Shown here piece by piece: positions 47,004-56,878 of a DNA stretch of 64,000 nucleotides; the stretch's first letter is position 1; each line of letters starts with the position of its first letter. The notes beneath the pieces are model-generated. The model was not told the origin of the DNA and did no database searches. It was given only the letters and a program-made list of their open reading frames with translations. The translations under genes and the position numbers were made by a program. Source of the stretch: Citrobacter enshiensis (GTDB taxonomy: Bacteria; Pseudomonadota; Gammaproteobacteria; Enterobacterales; Enterobacteriaceae); NCBI RefSeq assembly GCF_029338175.1, contig NZ_CP119862.1, positions 4,248,839 through 4,312,838 on the forward strand, written 5' to 3'.

Positions 47004-47555
47004 ATGACTAAGCAGCCCGAAGACTGGCTCGACGACGTTCCCGGTGATGACATCGAAGACGAAGACGATGAAATTATCTGGGTCAGTAAAAGTGAAATTA
47101 AACGTGACGCCGAGGAGTTAAAACGCCTGGGTGTGGAACTGGTGGAATTAGGGAAAAACGCGCTGGATAAAATCCCGCTCGATGCGGACCTGCGTGCAGC
47201 CATTGAACTGGCCCAGCGTATTAAAATGGAAGGCCGCCGCCGTCAGTTGCAGTTGATTGGTAAAATGTTGCGTCAGCGCGATGTGGATCCGATCCGCCAG
47301 GCACTGGATAAGCTGAAGAATCGCCACAACCAACAGGTCGTGCTGTTTCACAAGCTTGAGCAACTGCGCGATCGTCTGATCGTTGAAGGCGACGATGCGG
47401 TAGCGGAAATACTGAACCTGTGGCCAAACGCCGATCGTCAGCAACTTCGCTCTCTGGTTCGCAATGCCCAAAAAGAGAAAGAAGGCAACAAGCCGCCGAA
47501 GTCGGCCCGTTTGATCTTCCAGTATCTGCGTGAACTGGCGGAAAACGAAGCGTAA
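47004..47555 (+). CDS. yjgA: Ribosome maturation protein DarP (YjgA)
   Basis: DarP acts in late assembly of the 50S subunit. It has 183 aa, with an acidic N-terminus (DDIEDEDDE near 15-23) and a long alpha-helical body rich in Leu, Arg and Gln. The start has an AAGGAG site. It is divergent from pmbA, the same layout as K-12. Confidence 0.94.
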   Translation: MTKQPEDWLDDVPGDDIEDEDDEIIWVSKSEIKRDAEELKRLGVELVELGKNALDKIPLDADLRAAIELAQRIKMEGRRRQLQLIGKMLRQRDVDPIRQALDKLKNRHNQQVVLFHKLEQLRDRLIVEGDDAVAEILNLWPNADRQQLRSLVRNAQKEKEGNKPPKSARLIFQYLRELAENEA

Positions 47556-47566
47556 TTCCGTCCCGG

Positions 47567-47589
47567 ATGCCTCAGCAAAACTGGGGCAT
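47567..47589 (+). terminator. Hairpin after yjgA
   Basis: ATGCCTCAG pairs with CTGGGGCAT with one weak pair, followed by TATTG. It lies between converging genes. Confidence 0.45.
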
Positions 47590-47595
47590 TATTGC

Positions 47596-48120
47596 TTATA
47601 GCGCCATGACGCGGTGGCATAAATCCGCATTGAAGCGTTCATAGTGCAATGCATCTATCGGCTTCGGATAACTCAGCACAATTAACGCATGCCCGGCCAC
47701 TCCCGGATGATAAGCCGGATGCGTGTGCGGCCATGGATTCGCAAAAAAACCCATCGATTCGTAAAACCGCAGCCGTTTTTCGGCGATGTCCGTCGTCAGC
47801 GGATCAATCTCCAGAATCGTCATTGGCGAACGCGCAAGAATGTGCCCAAGTATGATTTTGCCATACCCCTGCGAGCGCAATGCTCCGTCAATCGCCAGAT
47901 GTTCAACGTAAACGTAGTCGTCAAAGGTCCAGCATCCGCTCAGGCCAACAAACAAATCCTCTTCAAACCACCCTTCCAGGGCGTAATGCGGACTGGCAAT
48001 CGCCTGTTGCTTCGCGTGCATCTCCCGCTGTTCGTGCCAGGGGAAAGCCGTAGAGTACAGCGCGTCCAGACGCTGAAAGAGCGTCGATTCTGTTGATGTT
48101 ATTTTTTTACAGGTCAGCAT
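47596..48120 (-). CDS. GNAT-family acetyltransferase
   Basis: A putative N-acetyltransferase of about 174 aa, starting at the ATG MLTCKKITST; a GTG 12 codons upstream is possible, and neither has a clear ribosome-binding site. The acetyl-CoA motif is RSQGYGKIIL near 80, the strand YVYVEHLAID precedes it and RFYESMGFF near 118 closes the fold. The substrate is unknown. It follows the APC permease gene on the same strand, 57 bp away, so the two may be cotranscribed. Confidence 0.82.
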   Translation of the reverse strand: MLTCKKITSTESTLFQRLDALYSTAFPWHEQREMHAKQQAIASPHYALEGWFEEDLFVGLSGCWTFDDYVYVEHLAIDGALRSQGYGKIILGHILARSPMTILEIDPLTTDIAEKRLRFYESMGFFANPWPHTHPAYHPGVAGHALIVLSYPKPIDALHYERFNADLCHRVMAL

Positions 48121-48177
48121 ATCAGGTGATAAAAAAGTGAATGACAACCCGCGCACTGACGTGCGCGGGAGAGAGAA

Positions 48178-49521
48178 TTACTCAATCAGATGAGCGATTT
48201 CATCATAATCGACTGACGGCGGCGACTGGCGCAAACCCCGCGTCATATACAGCAGCCAGGCAAACCCAACCGCCAGCCACACAAGGCCCACTTTTAACGC
48301 ATCCGGCGCCAGGTTCGTCCACAGCCACACCGACATCCCTACGCCCAGTAACGGCAGCAGACCATAGTGAAACAGCGCAGGTACGCCACGGCGTTGTTCA
48401 TTGATCAGGAAGTGCTTGATGACGCTGAGATTCACAAATGTAAACGCGACGAGCGCCCCGAAACTGATCATCGAGACGACAAGATCCAGGCTCAACTCCA
48501 GCGCCGTCAGGGAAACCAGCGCCACGAAAATAATCGCCCGATACGGCGTATGGAAACGCGAATGCAGATGGAAAAAGATTTTTCTCGGCAATACGCCTTC
48601 ACGTCCCATGGCATAGAAGATACGCGATACGCCGGTCTGCGCCGTCATTGCAGAGGCATAAACGCCGGTCAGGTAAGCCGCCATAAAGAAGTTGTACATC
48701 CATTTGCCACCCACTTTTTCCGACACCACCAGGCTTGCGGTATCCTGAACCGGAATCAGCGATTGCCAGTCCGGGTAGATCAAATGCGCAGCGTACGACA
48801 CGGCGATAAAGATAACGCCGGCCAGGAGGACGGTAATGATAATGGCGCGAGGTAACGTCCGTTTCGCATCATCGGCTTCTTCCGCCATTGTCGCAATAGC
48901 GTCAAACCCCAAAAATGCCAAACAAAGCACCGCCGCACCGGCCAGTAATCCGCCCAGATGCCCGCTATCCACTAACAGAGGGCGCAGCAGCGCATCCGGA
49001 CTCAAATCGGCCTGGCTAAAAGAAAGCGCGATAAACAGCACGATAAAAATTAACTGTGCCGCGATTAATGTGAAATTAACGGATGTCATCAGTCGTACGC
49101 CAAGAATATTCAGCAGACTGACCGATATAATAGATGCCAGAACAAAGACAGGAGCCGGGATCGCCGGGAATGCTTCGTGCAGGAAGATGCCTAAAACAAG
49201 ATAATTCAGAATTGGCAGGAATAAATAATCCAGGATCTGCGCCCATCCCACTAAGAATCCCATTCTGCCGCCAAAACTGCGCTGAACATAGGAATAAGCA
49301 GAACCTGCCAGCGGCAGCGCGCTGGTCATACGACAGTAACTCAACGCAGTAAACAGAATCGTCGCAATGGTCACGAGATAGGCAACGGGCAAATGCCCTT
49401 CACTGAGGACAGTCACCTGTCCGTAGGTGGTAAATACTCCCAGCGGAACCATATACGCCAGACCAAATGCGACCAGGGCCGGTGTTTTAAGCACTCTTCG
49501 TAGCTGATGTTTTTGTGGCAT
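48178..49521 (-). CDS. APC-family amino acid/polyamine permease
   Basis: A 447-aa inner-membrane transporter with 12 hydrophobic segments. It resembles PuuP/YeeF-like amine importers. The first segment carries VAFGLAYMVPLGVFTTYG and a conserved LAFLGFDAIATMAEE lies near 220. The start ATG at 49521 follows GGAGA; a GTG 11 codons earlier is possible. Its neighbours are an acetyltransferase and an amidohydrolase, so the three may together take up and use an amine or amide. This is inferred from layout only. Confidence 0.85.
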   Translation of the reverse strand: MPQKHQLRRVLKTPALVAFGLAYMVPLGVFTTYGQVTVLSEGHLPVAYLVTIATILFTALSYCRMTSALPLAGSAYSYVQRSFGGRMGFLVGWAQILDYLFLPILNYLVLGIFLHEAFPAIPAPVFVLASIISVSLLNILGVRLMTSVNFTLIAAQLIFIVLFIALSFSQADLSPDALLRPLLVDSGHLGGLLAGAAVLCLAFLGFDAIATMAEEADDAKRTLPRAIIITVLLAGVIFIAVSYAAHLIYPDWQSLIPVQDTASLVVSEKVGGKWMYNFFMAAYLTGVYASAMTAQTGVSRIFYAMGREGVLPRKIFFHLHSRFHTPYRAIIFVALVSLTALELSLDLVVSMISFGALVAFTFVNLSVIKHFLINEQRRGVPALFHYGLLPLLGVGMSVWLWTNLAPDALKVGLVWLAVGFAWLLYMTRGLRQSPPSVDYDEIAHLIE

Positions 49522-49760
49522 TCCCGTATCATCTCCTGGCGCTGTAAAAGGCACCGTTGAAAGGTTTATTTATAATAAAAAAAAGACCGCGAATTTTTAC
49601 ATATGGGTTGAATTTTGAAAAGCATAATAAGCGTTCTATTCATATAAAATTGTTTACATTAATTTTATTAATTTATTTCATATGAAAATCGCCAGAAAGC
49701 CGAAAACAATATGGATTCGACGGTATTTATTCTGTTTAAATACAATTTTATAAATAGATA

Positions 49761-49787
49761 AGCCTGTTTGTGTAACAGAAACAGGCT
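49761..49787 (-). terminator. Terminator-like hairpin after the amidohydrolase gene
   Basis: AGCCTGTTT (49761-49769) pairs with AAACAGGCT (49779-49787), 15 bp past the stop. The flanks are AT-rich. Confidence 0.55.
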
Positions 49788-49802
49788 GTTTATTTCACAC
49801 TA

Positions 49803-51533
49803 TCAGGCGTCCTGCCAAACCACTTTGCCGCCGACAACCGTACGCAACACGCGCGTTTTGAATAAGGTTTCGGGAGGATTGCTGAAGATATCGTCTTTCA
49901 GGACAATCAGATCGGCCAGCTTGCCCGGTTCGAGAGAGCCGACCTCACCGTCACGGGCAATCATGTAGGCCGCATCGATCGTGGCGGAGCGCAACACCTC
50001 TGTCAGTGTTAAATTGCGGTCATTATCAAGACGTGGCCCCGCAGGGTTGCCTTCGGCATCCCACGCCCGGCGCGTCATGGCAATTTGCAGGTTATACCAC
50101 TCATCAAGGCGGTCGATTGGCCAGTCGCTGCCATACGCCAGACGTGCGCCAGCATCAAGGAATCGCCCCTGTGGTTCAAGATGCGGGAAACGCGCTTCAC
50201 CCAGCATGGCGCGCTCTTCATCAATCAACACCGCCGGTAATCCCGCCCACTGATAGGAGAGTACCGCCGTGACATCCAGTTCAGCAAAACGGGCATACTG
50301 ATGCGCCGCCGCAAGTTCATTGTGCGCAAGACCCGGACGGACGTCTTTCTGCGGCCAGGCCTGACGCATCTCCTGCAACGCATCAAGCGCCATCTCTATC
50401 GCCCCTTCCGCCACCGTATGCATGTGCGGGTGAACGCCGGTGCGTCCGCACTCCTTAACCAGCGCATTAAATACCTCGGGGGTGAAGTAGAGATCGCCGT
50501 AGTCTTCTGTCGGCTGCCAGTCAGGTTGTGCGTGCGTCCCTCTGTTTTTACGGTAGGGCTGAAGCAGCGATGCGGTCATGGTAGGCGGTTGCAACACACC
50601 ATCGACAAAGAACTTCACATGACTGACGCCAAAGCCAGGCGCAGGCTGCCACACAGGATCATTCCAGCGTTGGTTAAAGGCGACCAGTTCATCTAGCGCG
50701 CGGGCGGCATCCTGTGGACCGGCAACGCTGTCCGGCGTAATTTCACGCGCGCCGCACATCCGAAGGGTTAACTCGCCGCTATCGCGCAGAACGGCGAACG
50801 CCTTCAGCTGCTCTTCGTACACCCGGGTATCCATGACCGTGGTCACGCCCTGCTGATTCAGCACCCGCTGAACGTGACGGGCAATCAGAACGCACTGTTC
50901 CGGCGTACCGGTTGGAATGCTGTCGAAAGCGCGCATGGCTGGCGCATCCTCCAGAATTCCGTTTAAACGCCCCTCTTCATCCCGGCCGATTTTGCCATCC
51001 GCCGGAACCGGGGTTTCTTCGGTGATGCCCAGCATCTCCAGCGCACGGCTGTTGGCTGCCAGCGTATGGCAGTCATTGGAAAAAAGCACCACCGGGCGGC
51101 GCGTGTTCAGCGTATCCAGCGATTGACGACACATGTCGGCACCCGCCGGGATCATCGCCTGACGCTGCCACGCACGCACCGATAGCCAGTCGTCTTCTTC
51201 CTTCAGCGGATCCTCATCAAGGTGCTGCTGGAGAAGCGCCAGCGTCTCTTCCACGGTCAGCGCCGCATAGTTCAGGTTACAGCCGCGAAGCTGCTTGCCT
51301 CCCCAGAATGGATGCATATGACTGTCGATAAGTCCCGGCAGAACGACCCTTTTTTCAAGGTCAATCACTTCCGTTTGCGTCCCCGCCAGCGCCAGCAGTT
51401 CATGACTGCTGCCGACAGCGGTGATATAGCCTTGTTTGATGGCGATAGCTTCACAAAATTGATCGGACTTATCTGCCGTATAAATTTTACCGTTATGGTA
51501 AATCACATCGGGATTCAGGGAGTCAGGCATCAT
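49803..51533 (-). CDS. Amidohydrolase (YtcJ/Amidohydro_3 family)
   Basis: A 576-aa metal-dependent hydrolase of the YtcJ type. The start at 51533 (MMPDSLNPDVIYHNG) follows GGAAC; the longer frame crosses the mpl terminator and is not used. The N-terminal metal pair is DSHMHPF, HMHTVAEG holds a later His, and YGSDWPID carries the last Asp. Residues of the composite beta domain lie at both ends (LADLIVLKDD). A similar gene sits next to mpl in Salmonella. The substrate is unknown. Confidence 0.85.
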   Translation of the reverse strand: MMPDSLNPDVIYHNGKIYTADKSDQFCEAIAIKQGYITAVGSSHELLALAGTQTEVIDLEKRVVLPGLIDSHMHPFWGGKQLRGCNLNYAALTVEETLALLQQHLDEDPLKEEDDWLSVRAWQRQAMIPAGADMCRQSLDTLNTRRPVVLFSNDCHTLAANSRALEMLGITEETPVPADGKIGRDEEGRLNGILEDAPAMRAFDSIPTGTPEQCVLIARHVQRVLNQQGVTTVMDTRVYEEQLKAFAVLRDSGELTLRMCGAREITPDSVAGPQDAARALDELVAFNQRWNDPVWQPAPGFGVSHVKFFVDGVLQPPTMTASLLQPYRKNRGTHAQPDWQPTEDYGDLYFTPEVFNALVKECGRTGVHPHMHTVAEGAIEMALDALQEMRQAWPQKDVRPGLAHNELAAAHQYARFAELDVTAVLSYQWAGLPAVLIDEERAMLGEARFPHLEPQGRFLDAGARLAYGSDWPIDRLDEWYNLQIAMTRRAWDAEGNPAGPRLDNDRNLTLTEVLRSATIDAAYMIARDGEVGSLEPGKLADLIVLKDDIFSNPPETLFKTRVLRTVVGGKVVWQDA

Positions 51534-51605
51534 GAAGGGTGTTCCGGGATCCGTTATTCGTCGTAAAAAGCGTAAAAAAAGCCTTCGCAGCCAGGGCGAA
51601 GGAAT

Positions 51606-51633
51606 AAAAAAGGCCAGCAGGGTTACGCTGGCC
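51606..51633 (-). terminator. mpl terminator
   Basis: GGCCAGC and GCTGGCC (51612-51618 and 51627-51633) form a 7-bp stem, followed on the minus strand by TTTTTT (51611-51606). It separates mpl from the amidohydrolase gene. Confidence 0.8.
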
Positions 51634-51656
51634 ATCATGACATTACATTCAGTCGA

Positions 51657-53024
51657 TCACTGCTGCGCTTTCGCCGCGAGTTTGTCTAACAGTTTTTGAT
51701 GGATCCCACCGAATCCACCGTTACTCATCACCAGAATATGGTCGCCTGGCTGGGCGGTTTTCACCACCATATCCGCTAATGTATCCACATCGGCATGCCA
51801 GTGCGCAGGCTGTACACACGCTTCCGCGACTTCTGCGACCTGCCACGGAATGTGTTGCGGTTGCAGCAGGAACACTTCATCCGCACGTCCTAACGACGGC
51901 GCCAGATCGTCTTTGCAGACCCCCATCTTCATGGTGTTCGAGCGAGGTTCCAGTACCGCGATGATCCGCGCAGTGCCGCCCACTTTACCGCGCAGGGCGG
52001 TAAGGGTCGCAAGAATGGCCGTTGGATGATGCGCAAAATCATCATATACCGTCACGCCATTGGCCTGCCCGCGCAGTTCCAGACGGCGACGCGCATTGAC
52101 AAACGATCCTAGCGCGTTAGCGGCATCAGCAGGCATCACGCCCACGTGACGTGCGGCGGCAATCGCCATCAGCCCATTATGCATGTTGTGTTCGCCGACC
52201 AGCGCCCACTTCACTTCACCCACTTTCTCACCGTCCAGCCACACTTCCCACTCAGACGCCTCAGTGTTAAGTTTTTTCGCCTGCCAGTGGCCCTGCTCGC
52301 CAACCAGTTCCTGTTCACTCCAGCATCCCATCGCCATCGTCTGCTTCAGGTTGATGTCGTTTTCAGGCCAGATGATCTTCCCTTGTCCCGGGACGATACG
52401 GACCAGATGATGGAACTGTTTCTGGATCGCTTTCAGATCGTCAAAAATATCCGCGTGATCAAACTCAAGGTTATTAAGGATCAGCGTACGCGGGCAGTAG
52501 TGAACGAACTTGGAGCGCTTGTCGAAGAACGCGCAGTCGTACTCATCAGCCTCGATAACGAAGAATTCGCTCTCGCCAAGGCGAGCGGAGACGTCAAAGT
52601 TGCCCGGCACGCCGCCAATTACGAAACCCGGTTTGTAACCGCAGACTTCCAGAATCCAGGTCGCCATCCCCGCCGTGGTGGTTTTGCCGTGCGTCCCCGC
52701 GACCGCCAGTACCCAACGATCGCGCAGAACAAAGTCGTGCAGCCACTGTGGGCCAGACATGAAGGGAATGTTTTTTTCCAGCACCGCCTCAACGCATGGA
52801 TTACCACGGGTCATCGCATTGCCGATAATGACCAGATCCGGCTGTGGGTCGAGCTGGCTGACATCGTAACCCTGAATCAGGGAGATGCCCTGATTCTCAA
52901 GTAAAGTACTCATCGGCGGATACACATTGGCGTCCGAACCCGTTACTTCATGACCGAGCGAGCGCGCCAGCATCGCCAGACCGCCCATGAAAGTGCCACA
53001 AACTCCCAAAATATGAATGCGCAT
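51657..53024 (-). CDS. mpl: UDP-MurNAc-tripeptide ligase
   Basis: Mpl recycles murein tripeptide by joining it to UDP-MurNAc. It has 455 aa. The Mur-ligase ATP loop AGTHGKTTT is near 107-115, EADEYD near 172-177 and NARRRLE near 312-318. It is divergent from fbp across a 175-bp gap, as in K-12. Confidence 0.95.
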   Translation of the reverse strand: MRIHILGVCGTFMGGLAMLARSLGHEVTGSDANVYPPMSTLLENQGISLIQGYDVSQLDPQPDLVIIGNAMTRGNPCVEAVLEKNIPFMSGPQWLHDFVLRDRWVLAVAGTHGKTTTAGMATWILEVCGYKPGFVIGGVPGNFDVSARLGESEFFVIEADEYDCAFFDKRSKFVHYCPRTLILNNLEFDHADIFDDLKAIQKQFHHLVRIVPGQGKIIWPENDINLKQTMAMGCWSEQELVGEQGHWQAKKLNTEASEWEVWLDGEKVGEVKWALVGEHNMHNGLMAIAAARHVGVMPADAANALGSFVNARRRLELRGQANGVTVYDDFAHHPTAILATLTALRGKVGGTARIIAVLEPRSNTMKMGVCKDDLAPSLGRADEVFLLQPQHIPWQVAEVAEACVQPAHWHADVDTLADMVVKTAQPGDHILVMSNGGFGGIHQKLLDKLAAKAQQ

Positions 53025-53199
53025 ACGTCACTGTCCTTTTTTAATCTGGGAGCCATTTTACGCACATGTTATGCGACTGAGAAATGTATTTCAGGCGATT
53101 CTGTAGTTTGCTGGCGCGATTCACCTGAGCGCAGCCCATGTAATATTTGTTAAGATTGCGAAGGTCGCTTTACTCCACATAGATTGCAGGGAAAGTGTT

Positions 53200-54198
53200 A
53201 TGAAAACGTTAGGTGAATTTATTGTCGAAAAGCAGCACGAGTTTTCTCATGCTACGGGTGAACTCACTGCTTTGCTGTCGGCGATAAAACTGGGCGCCAA
53301 GATCATCCACCGCGATATCAACAAGGCCGGACTGGTCGATATCCTGGGTGCCAGCGGTGCTGAGAACGTACAGGGCGAAGTTCAACAAAAACTCGACCTG
53401 TTCGCGAACGAAAAACTGAAAGCTGCACTGAAGGCGCGTGATATTGTTGCCGGTATCGCCTCTGAAGAAGAAGATGAGATTGTCGTCTTTGAAGGATGTG
53501 AACACGCGAAGTATGTTGTCCTGATGGACCCGCTGGATGGTTCTTCCAACATCGATGTGAACGTCTCTGTCGGCACAATTTTCTCCATTTACCGCCGTGT
53601 TACGCCTGTTGGCACACCGGTGACCGAAGAAGATTTCCTGCAACCCGGCAACAAGCAGGTGGCTGCGGGTTACGTCGTTTACGGCTCCTCAACCATGCTG
53701 GTCTATACCACCGGCTGCGGCGTACATGCCTTCACCTACGATCCCTCTCTCGGCGTTTTCTGCCTCAGCCAGGAGCGTATGCGTTTTCCGGCAAAAGGAA
53801 GCACCTATTCCATTAACGAAGGCAACTACATTCGTTTCCCGATGGGCGTGAAGAAATACATCAAGTTCTGCCAAGAAGAAGACAAGCCAACACAGCGCCC
53901 GTACACCTCGCGCTACATTGGTTCCCTGGTGGCGGATTTCCATCGTAACCTGCTCAAAGGCGGGATCTACCTCTACCCAAGCACCGCCAGCCACCCGGAC
54001 GGGAAGCTGCGCCTGCTGTACGAATGCAACCCAATGGCGTTCCTGGCTGAACAAGCCGGCGGCAAAGCCAGTGACGGCAAAGAGCGCATTCTGGATATCA
54101 CTCCGGAAAGCCTGCACCAGCGCCGTTCGTTCTTCGTGGGTAACAACCATATGGTGGAAGACGTCGAACGCTTTATCCGCGAGTACCCGGACGCGTAA
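53200..54198 (+). CDS. fbp: Fructose-1,6-bisphosphatase class I
   Basis: Fbp converts fructose 1,6-bisphosphate to fructose 6-phosphate in gluconeogenesis. It has 332 aa. The metal-binding motif [12 protein letters not shown] is near 112-123 and EEDEI near 89-93. It is allosterically inhibited by AMP in the family. A clear rho-independent terminator follows. Confidence 0.96.
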   Translation: MKTLGEFIVEKQHEFSHATGELTALLSAIKLGAKIIHRDINKAGLVDILGASGAENVQGEVQQKLDLFANEKLKAALKARDIVAGIASEEEDEIVVFEGCEHAKYVVLMDPLDGSSNIDVNVSVGTIFSIYRRVTPVGTPVTEEDFLQPGNKQVAAGYVVYGSSTMLVYTTGCGVHAFTYDPSLGVFCLSQERMRFPAKGSTYSINEGNYIRFPMGVKKYIKFCQEEDKPTQRPYTSRYIGSLVADFHRNLLKGGIYLYPSTASHPDGKLRLLYECNPMAFLAEQAGGKASDGKERILDITPESLHQRRSFFVGNNHMVEDVERFIREYPDA

Positions 54199-54204
54199 AA
54201 GCAT

Positions 54205-54230
54205 AACGCCGGAGAAATCCGGCGTTTTTT
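54205..54230 (+). terminator. fbp terminator
   Basis: AACGCCGGA-GAAA-TCCGGCGTT with a trailing T-tract, seven bases past the fbp stop. Confidence 0.9.
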
Positions 54231-54236
54231 CATGCG

Positions 54237-54752
54237 TTAATTCACAAAGGTCAGTTTGACGCGCTTAGACACGCGGAAATAGGGGCTCCAGATTGCCAGA
54301 TATAATGCATTTTTTACCAACTTCCATGCCGCTGAAGCATCGTATGTGAAATCGAGATACCGCACAGCCACCCATATATCAGTAATACTAAATATCGCTA
54401 TTCCCCAAAGAAGAAAAATAAACCAGTTGGGAAATCGTCGCTTCTTTCTGAAAAACAAAAAAGTGGTGTAGATCGTTATTAATAACAGAACCATCCCAGC
54501 AACGGCTTCCATAAAAACTATTGTCCTGTAGGGCTTCTGATCAAATAGCAACCCATTCAATACAGAAGAGATAGTCGTTAATGCCATGGAAAGTATACAC
54601 AATATCAAAAATAGTGCCGTTATGTAGAGCCAACCGCCAATCCCCGTCAGCTTTTTATCGGCGCAACGTTTGCAGTAGTCGTCCGGCGGTAAGACCGCCA
54701 CACCACAGGTTTTGCATGTCGTCCTTAATCCCTCATCTTCATTCACATCCAT
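54237..54752 (-). CDS. DUF2569 membrane protein with zinc ribbon
   Basis: An AT-rich accessory gene. The protein has an N-terminal CxxC...CxxC zinc ribbon (CKTCGVAVLPPDDYCKRC) followed by four membrane segments, as in DUF2569 (YdgK-like) proteins. The GGIGGWLY-like segment start is typical. The ATG at 54752 is preceded by AAAGGGA; an ATG 12 codons earlier is possible. The role is unknown. It lies between fbp and yjfF, where K-12 has no gene, and its base use suggests transfer. Confidence 0.75.
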   Translation of the reverse strand: MDVNEDEGLRTTCKTCGVAVLPPDDYCKRCADKKLTGIGGWLYITALFLILCILSMALTTISSVLNGLLFDQKPYRTIVFMEAVAGMVLLLITIYTTFLFFRKKRRFPNWFIFLLWGIAIFSITDIWVAVRYLDFTYDASAAWKLVKNALYLAIWSPYFRVSKRVKLTFVN

Positions 54753-54854
54753 ATCTGAACATCCCTTTATTGATAATTCATTCTTCACATAGCCTAATGC
54801 GAAAAATAAATTATCCCCCCTTTTTGAACAGCTTCAAGTTGTTTAATAATTCAC

Positions 54855-55856
54855 CTACTCTATGATTGATGCGGTATTAATTCGCGTTACCACCGCATTC
54901 TGCCGATTCTCCCACAACACCGTCAGCGCTCGCTGCAATGCAATAAAGATAAACAACAAAATGCCGATGGCGATTTTCGTCCACCAGGAACTGAGCGTAC
55001 CGTCAAAGTTAATGTAGGTCTGAATCAGCCCCTGGATTGCCACACCAAAGAGTGTGCCTAACACCGTCCCCACGCCGCCGCTCAACAGCGTGCCGCCTAT
55101 CACCACCGAGGCGATGGCATCCAACTCGACACCAACACCCGCCAGCGCGTAACCGGCCTGGGTATAGAGAGAGAACACAATACCGGCGAGCGTCGCCAGC
55201 CCGGTCGAGAGCATATAAATGCGAATGGTCGTGCTGCGCGTTGAAATGCCCATCAGGTTCGCCGACGTCGCACTCCCGCCAATAGCGTAAACCTGATTGC
55301 CAAACCGCGTACGATGAGCCAGAAAGATCCCTACCACCACCACTGCCAGCATCAGCAGCCCCATTGCGCTCAAACGACCGCCGCCAGGGATTTTCCACGC
55401 CAGGCTAGAGAGCGTGTCATACACGGGATGGTTAATCGGAATCGACTCTTCGGAAACCAGATAGCTGACGCCGCGCAGAAAAAACATCCCCGCGAGGGTA
55501 ATGATAAACGCCGGGATCTTCAGCGCATCAATCAGCAGTCCCATGAAGGCCCCAAACGCACATCCCATCGCCAACACCAGCGGAAACGCCAACAGCGGCG
55601 AGATCCCCCAGTCACCGATCGCTTTCGCCAGGAACACACCGGTAAAGGCGATCACCGACCCGACGGAGAGATCGATCCCGCCGGAGAGGATCACAAAGGT
55701 CATCCCAACGGCGATAATCCCTAAGAACGCATTATCGGTCAGGATGTTGCAGATAACCCGCGTAGAGGCGAAACCGGGAAACTGCGTCAGGCACCAGAGG
55801 TAACCCAGTACAAAGACCCCGAGGGTGATCATTAACGGCAAATTACGTTTTATCAT
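54855..55856 (-). CDS. yjfF: Galactofuranose ABC permease YjfF
   Basis: One of two permeases of the YtfQRT-YjfF sugar importer, which in E. coli carries galactofuranose. The ATG at 55856 (MIKRNLPLMI) gives 333 aa. About ten membrane helices are seen, with the BPD_transp_2 motif GGIDLSVGSVIAF near 60. It overlaps the end of ytfT by 14 bp, so translation is coupled. Confidence 0.94.
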   Translation of the reverse strand: MIKRNLPLMITLGVFVLGYLWCLTQFPGFASTRVICNILTDNAFLGIIAVGMTFVILSGGIDLSVGSVIAFTGVFLAKAIGDWGISPLLAFPLVLAMGCAFGAFMGLLIDALKIPAFIITLAGMFFLRGVSYLVSEESIPINHPVYDTLSSLAWKIPGGGRLSAMGLLMLAVVVVGIFLAHRTRFGNQVYAIGGSATSANLMGISTRSTTIRIYMLSTGLATLAGIVFSLYTQAGYALAGVGVELDAIASVVIGGTLLSGGVGTVLGTLFGVAIQGLIQTYINFDGTLSSWWTKIAIGILLFIFIALQRALTVLWENRQNAVVTRINTASIIE

Positions 55857-56865
55857 GACCACGCACTCCTTTTATCACGCTGATAAAGCGCTGAGACTGC
55901 ACAATCAGCACGCACAATACGACAACGGCTTTAACGACCTGATTCATCTCCGGCGGAAAGCCAGACAGTAAAATTCCGGTATTCATCCCCTGGATAATCA
56001 ACGCGCCGATCACCGAAAGCAGCAGATTAAACCGCCCTCCCATCAGTGACCCGCCGCCAATCACCACCGCCAGAATGGCGTCCAGCTCCAGCCATAATCC
56101 GGCATTATTGGCGTCTGCTCCGCGAATGTCGGCGGTGACAATGATCCCGGCGATGGCGGCGCACACGCCGCTCAGAACATAGGTGAGCATGACGATTACC
56201 CGCGTGTTTACCCCGGCATTTTTAGCCGCCCGAATGTTGATCCCCACGGCTTCAATAAACATCCCCAGCGCCGTTTTGCGGGTCAACAACCAGAACAACA
56301 CCAGCGTACACATGGCGATAATGACCGGCGTCGGCAACAGCAACAGCGATCCGCTGCCAAACCACGAGAGATTCGGCGCGTTGAAGGTCACAATCTGTCC
56401 GGAGGTAATCAGTTGCGCCACCCCGCGCCCGGCGACCATCAGGATCAGCGTCGCGACAAACGGCTGGATTTTAAGGATCGCCACCAGAATGCCGTTCCAT
56501 AATCCCGCCAGAACCCCCGTTCCCAGCGCGGCAAGCAGAACGACAGGTAAACTGTGCCCGGCGACCGTCATGGCGGCAGTAGTCGCCCCGGCTATCGCCA
56601 TCACCGCCCCGACAGAAAGATCGATGCCCCCGGTGGCAATCACCAGCGTCATACCGATCGCCAGCAGCGCCACAGGCGCGGCGCGGTTAAGAATATCAAT
56701 CGGGCTACCGAAGAGCCGACCATCCTGCAATATCACCTGCCAGAAGTGCGGCGCCACAACGCTATCCACCAGCAGCACCAACGCTAACGCCACCAGTTGC
56801 GGCATCCCCGTCGACCAGCGAAAGCGTTTTTTCGGCGGGGTAGACTGAGGGAGAGATTGAGGCAT
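55843..56865 (-). CDS. ytfT: Galactofuranose ABC permease YtfT
   Basis: The second permease subunit, 340 aa from the ATG at 56865 (MPQSLPQSTPP), which has AAGGAG at 9-nt spacing; an ATG two codons earlier is too close to that site. The GGIDLSVGAVMAIAG motif is near 70. It lies just past ytfR and overlaps yjfF. Confidence 0.93.
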   Translation of the reverse strand: MPQSLPQSTPPKKRFRWSTGMPQLVALALVLLVDSVVAPHFWQVILQDGRLFGSPIDILNRAAPVALLAIGMTLVIATGGIDLSVGAVMAIAGATTAAMTVAGHSLPVVLLAALGTGVLAGLWNGILVAILKIQPFVATLILMVAGRGVAQLITSGQIVTFNAPNLSWFGSGSLLLLPTPVIIAMCTLVLFWLLTRKTALGMFIEAVGINIRAAKNAGVNTRVIVMLTYVLSGVCAAIAGIIVTADIRGADANNAGLWLELDAILAVVIGGGSLMGGRFNLLLSVIGALIIQGMNTGILLSGFPPEMNQVVKAVVVLCVLIVQSQRFISVIKGVRGHDKT

Positions 56866-56878
56866 CACCATAATCTCC

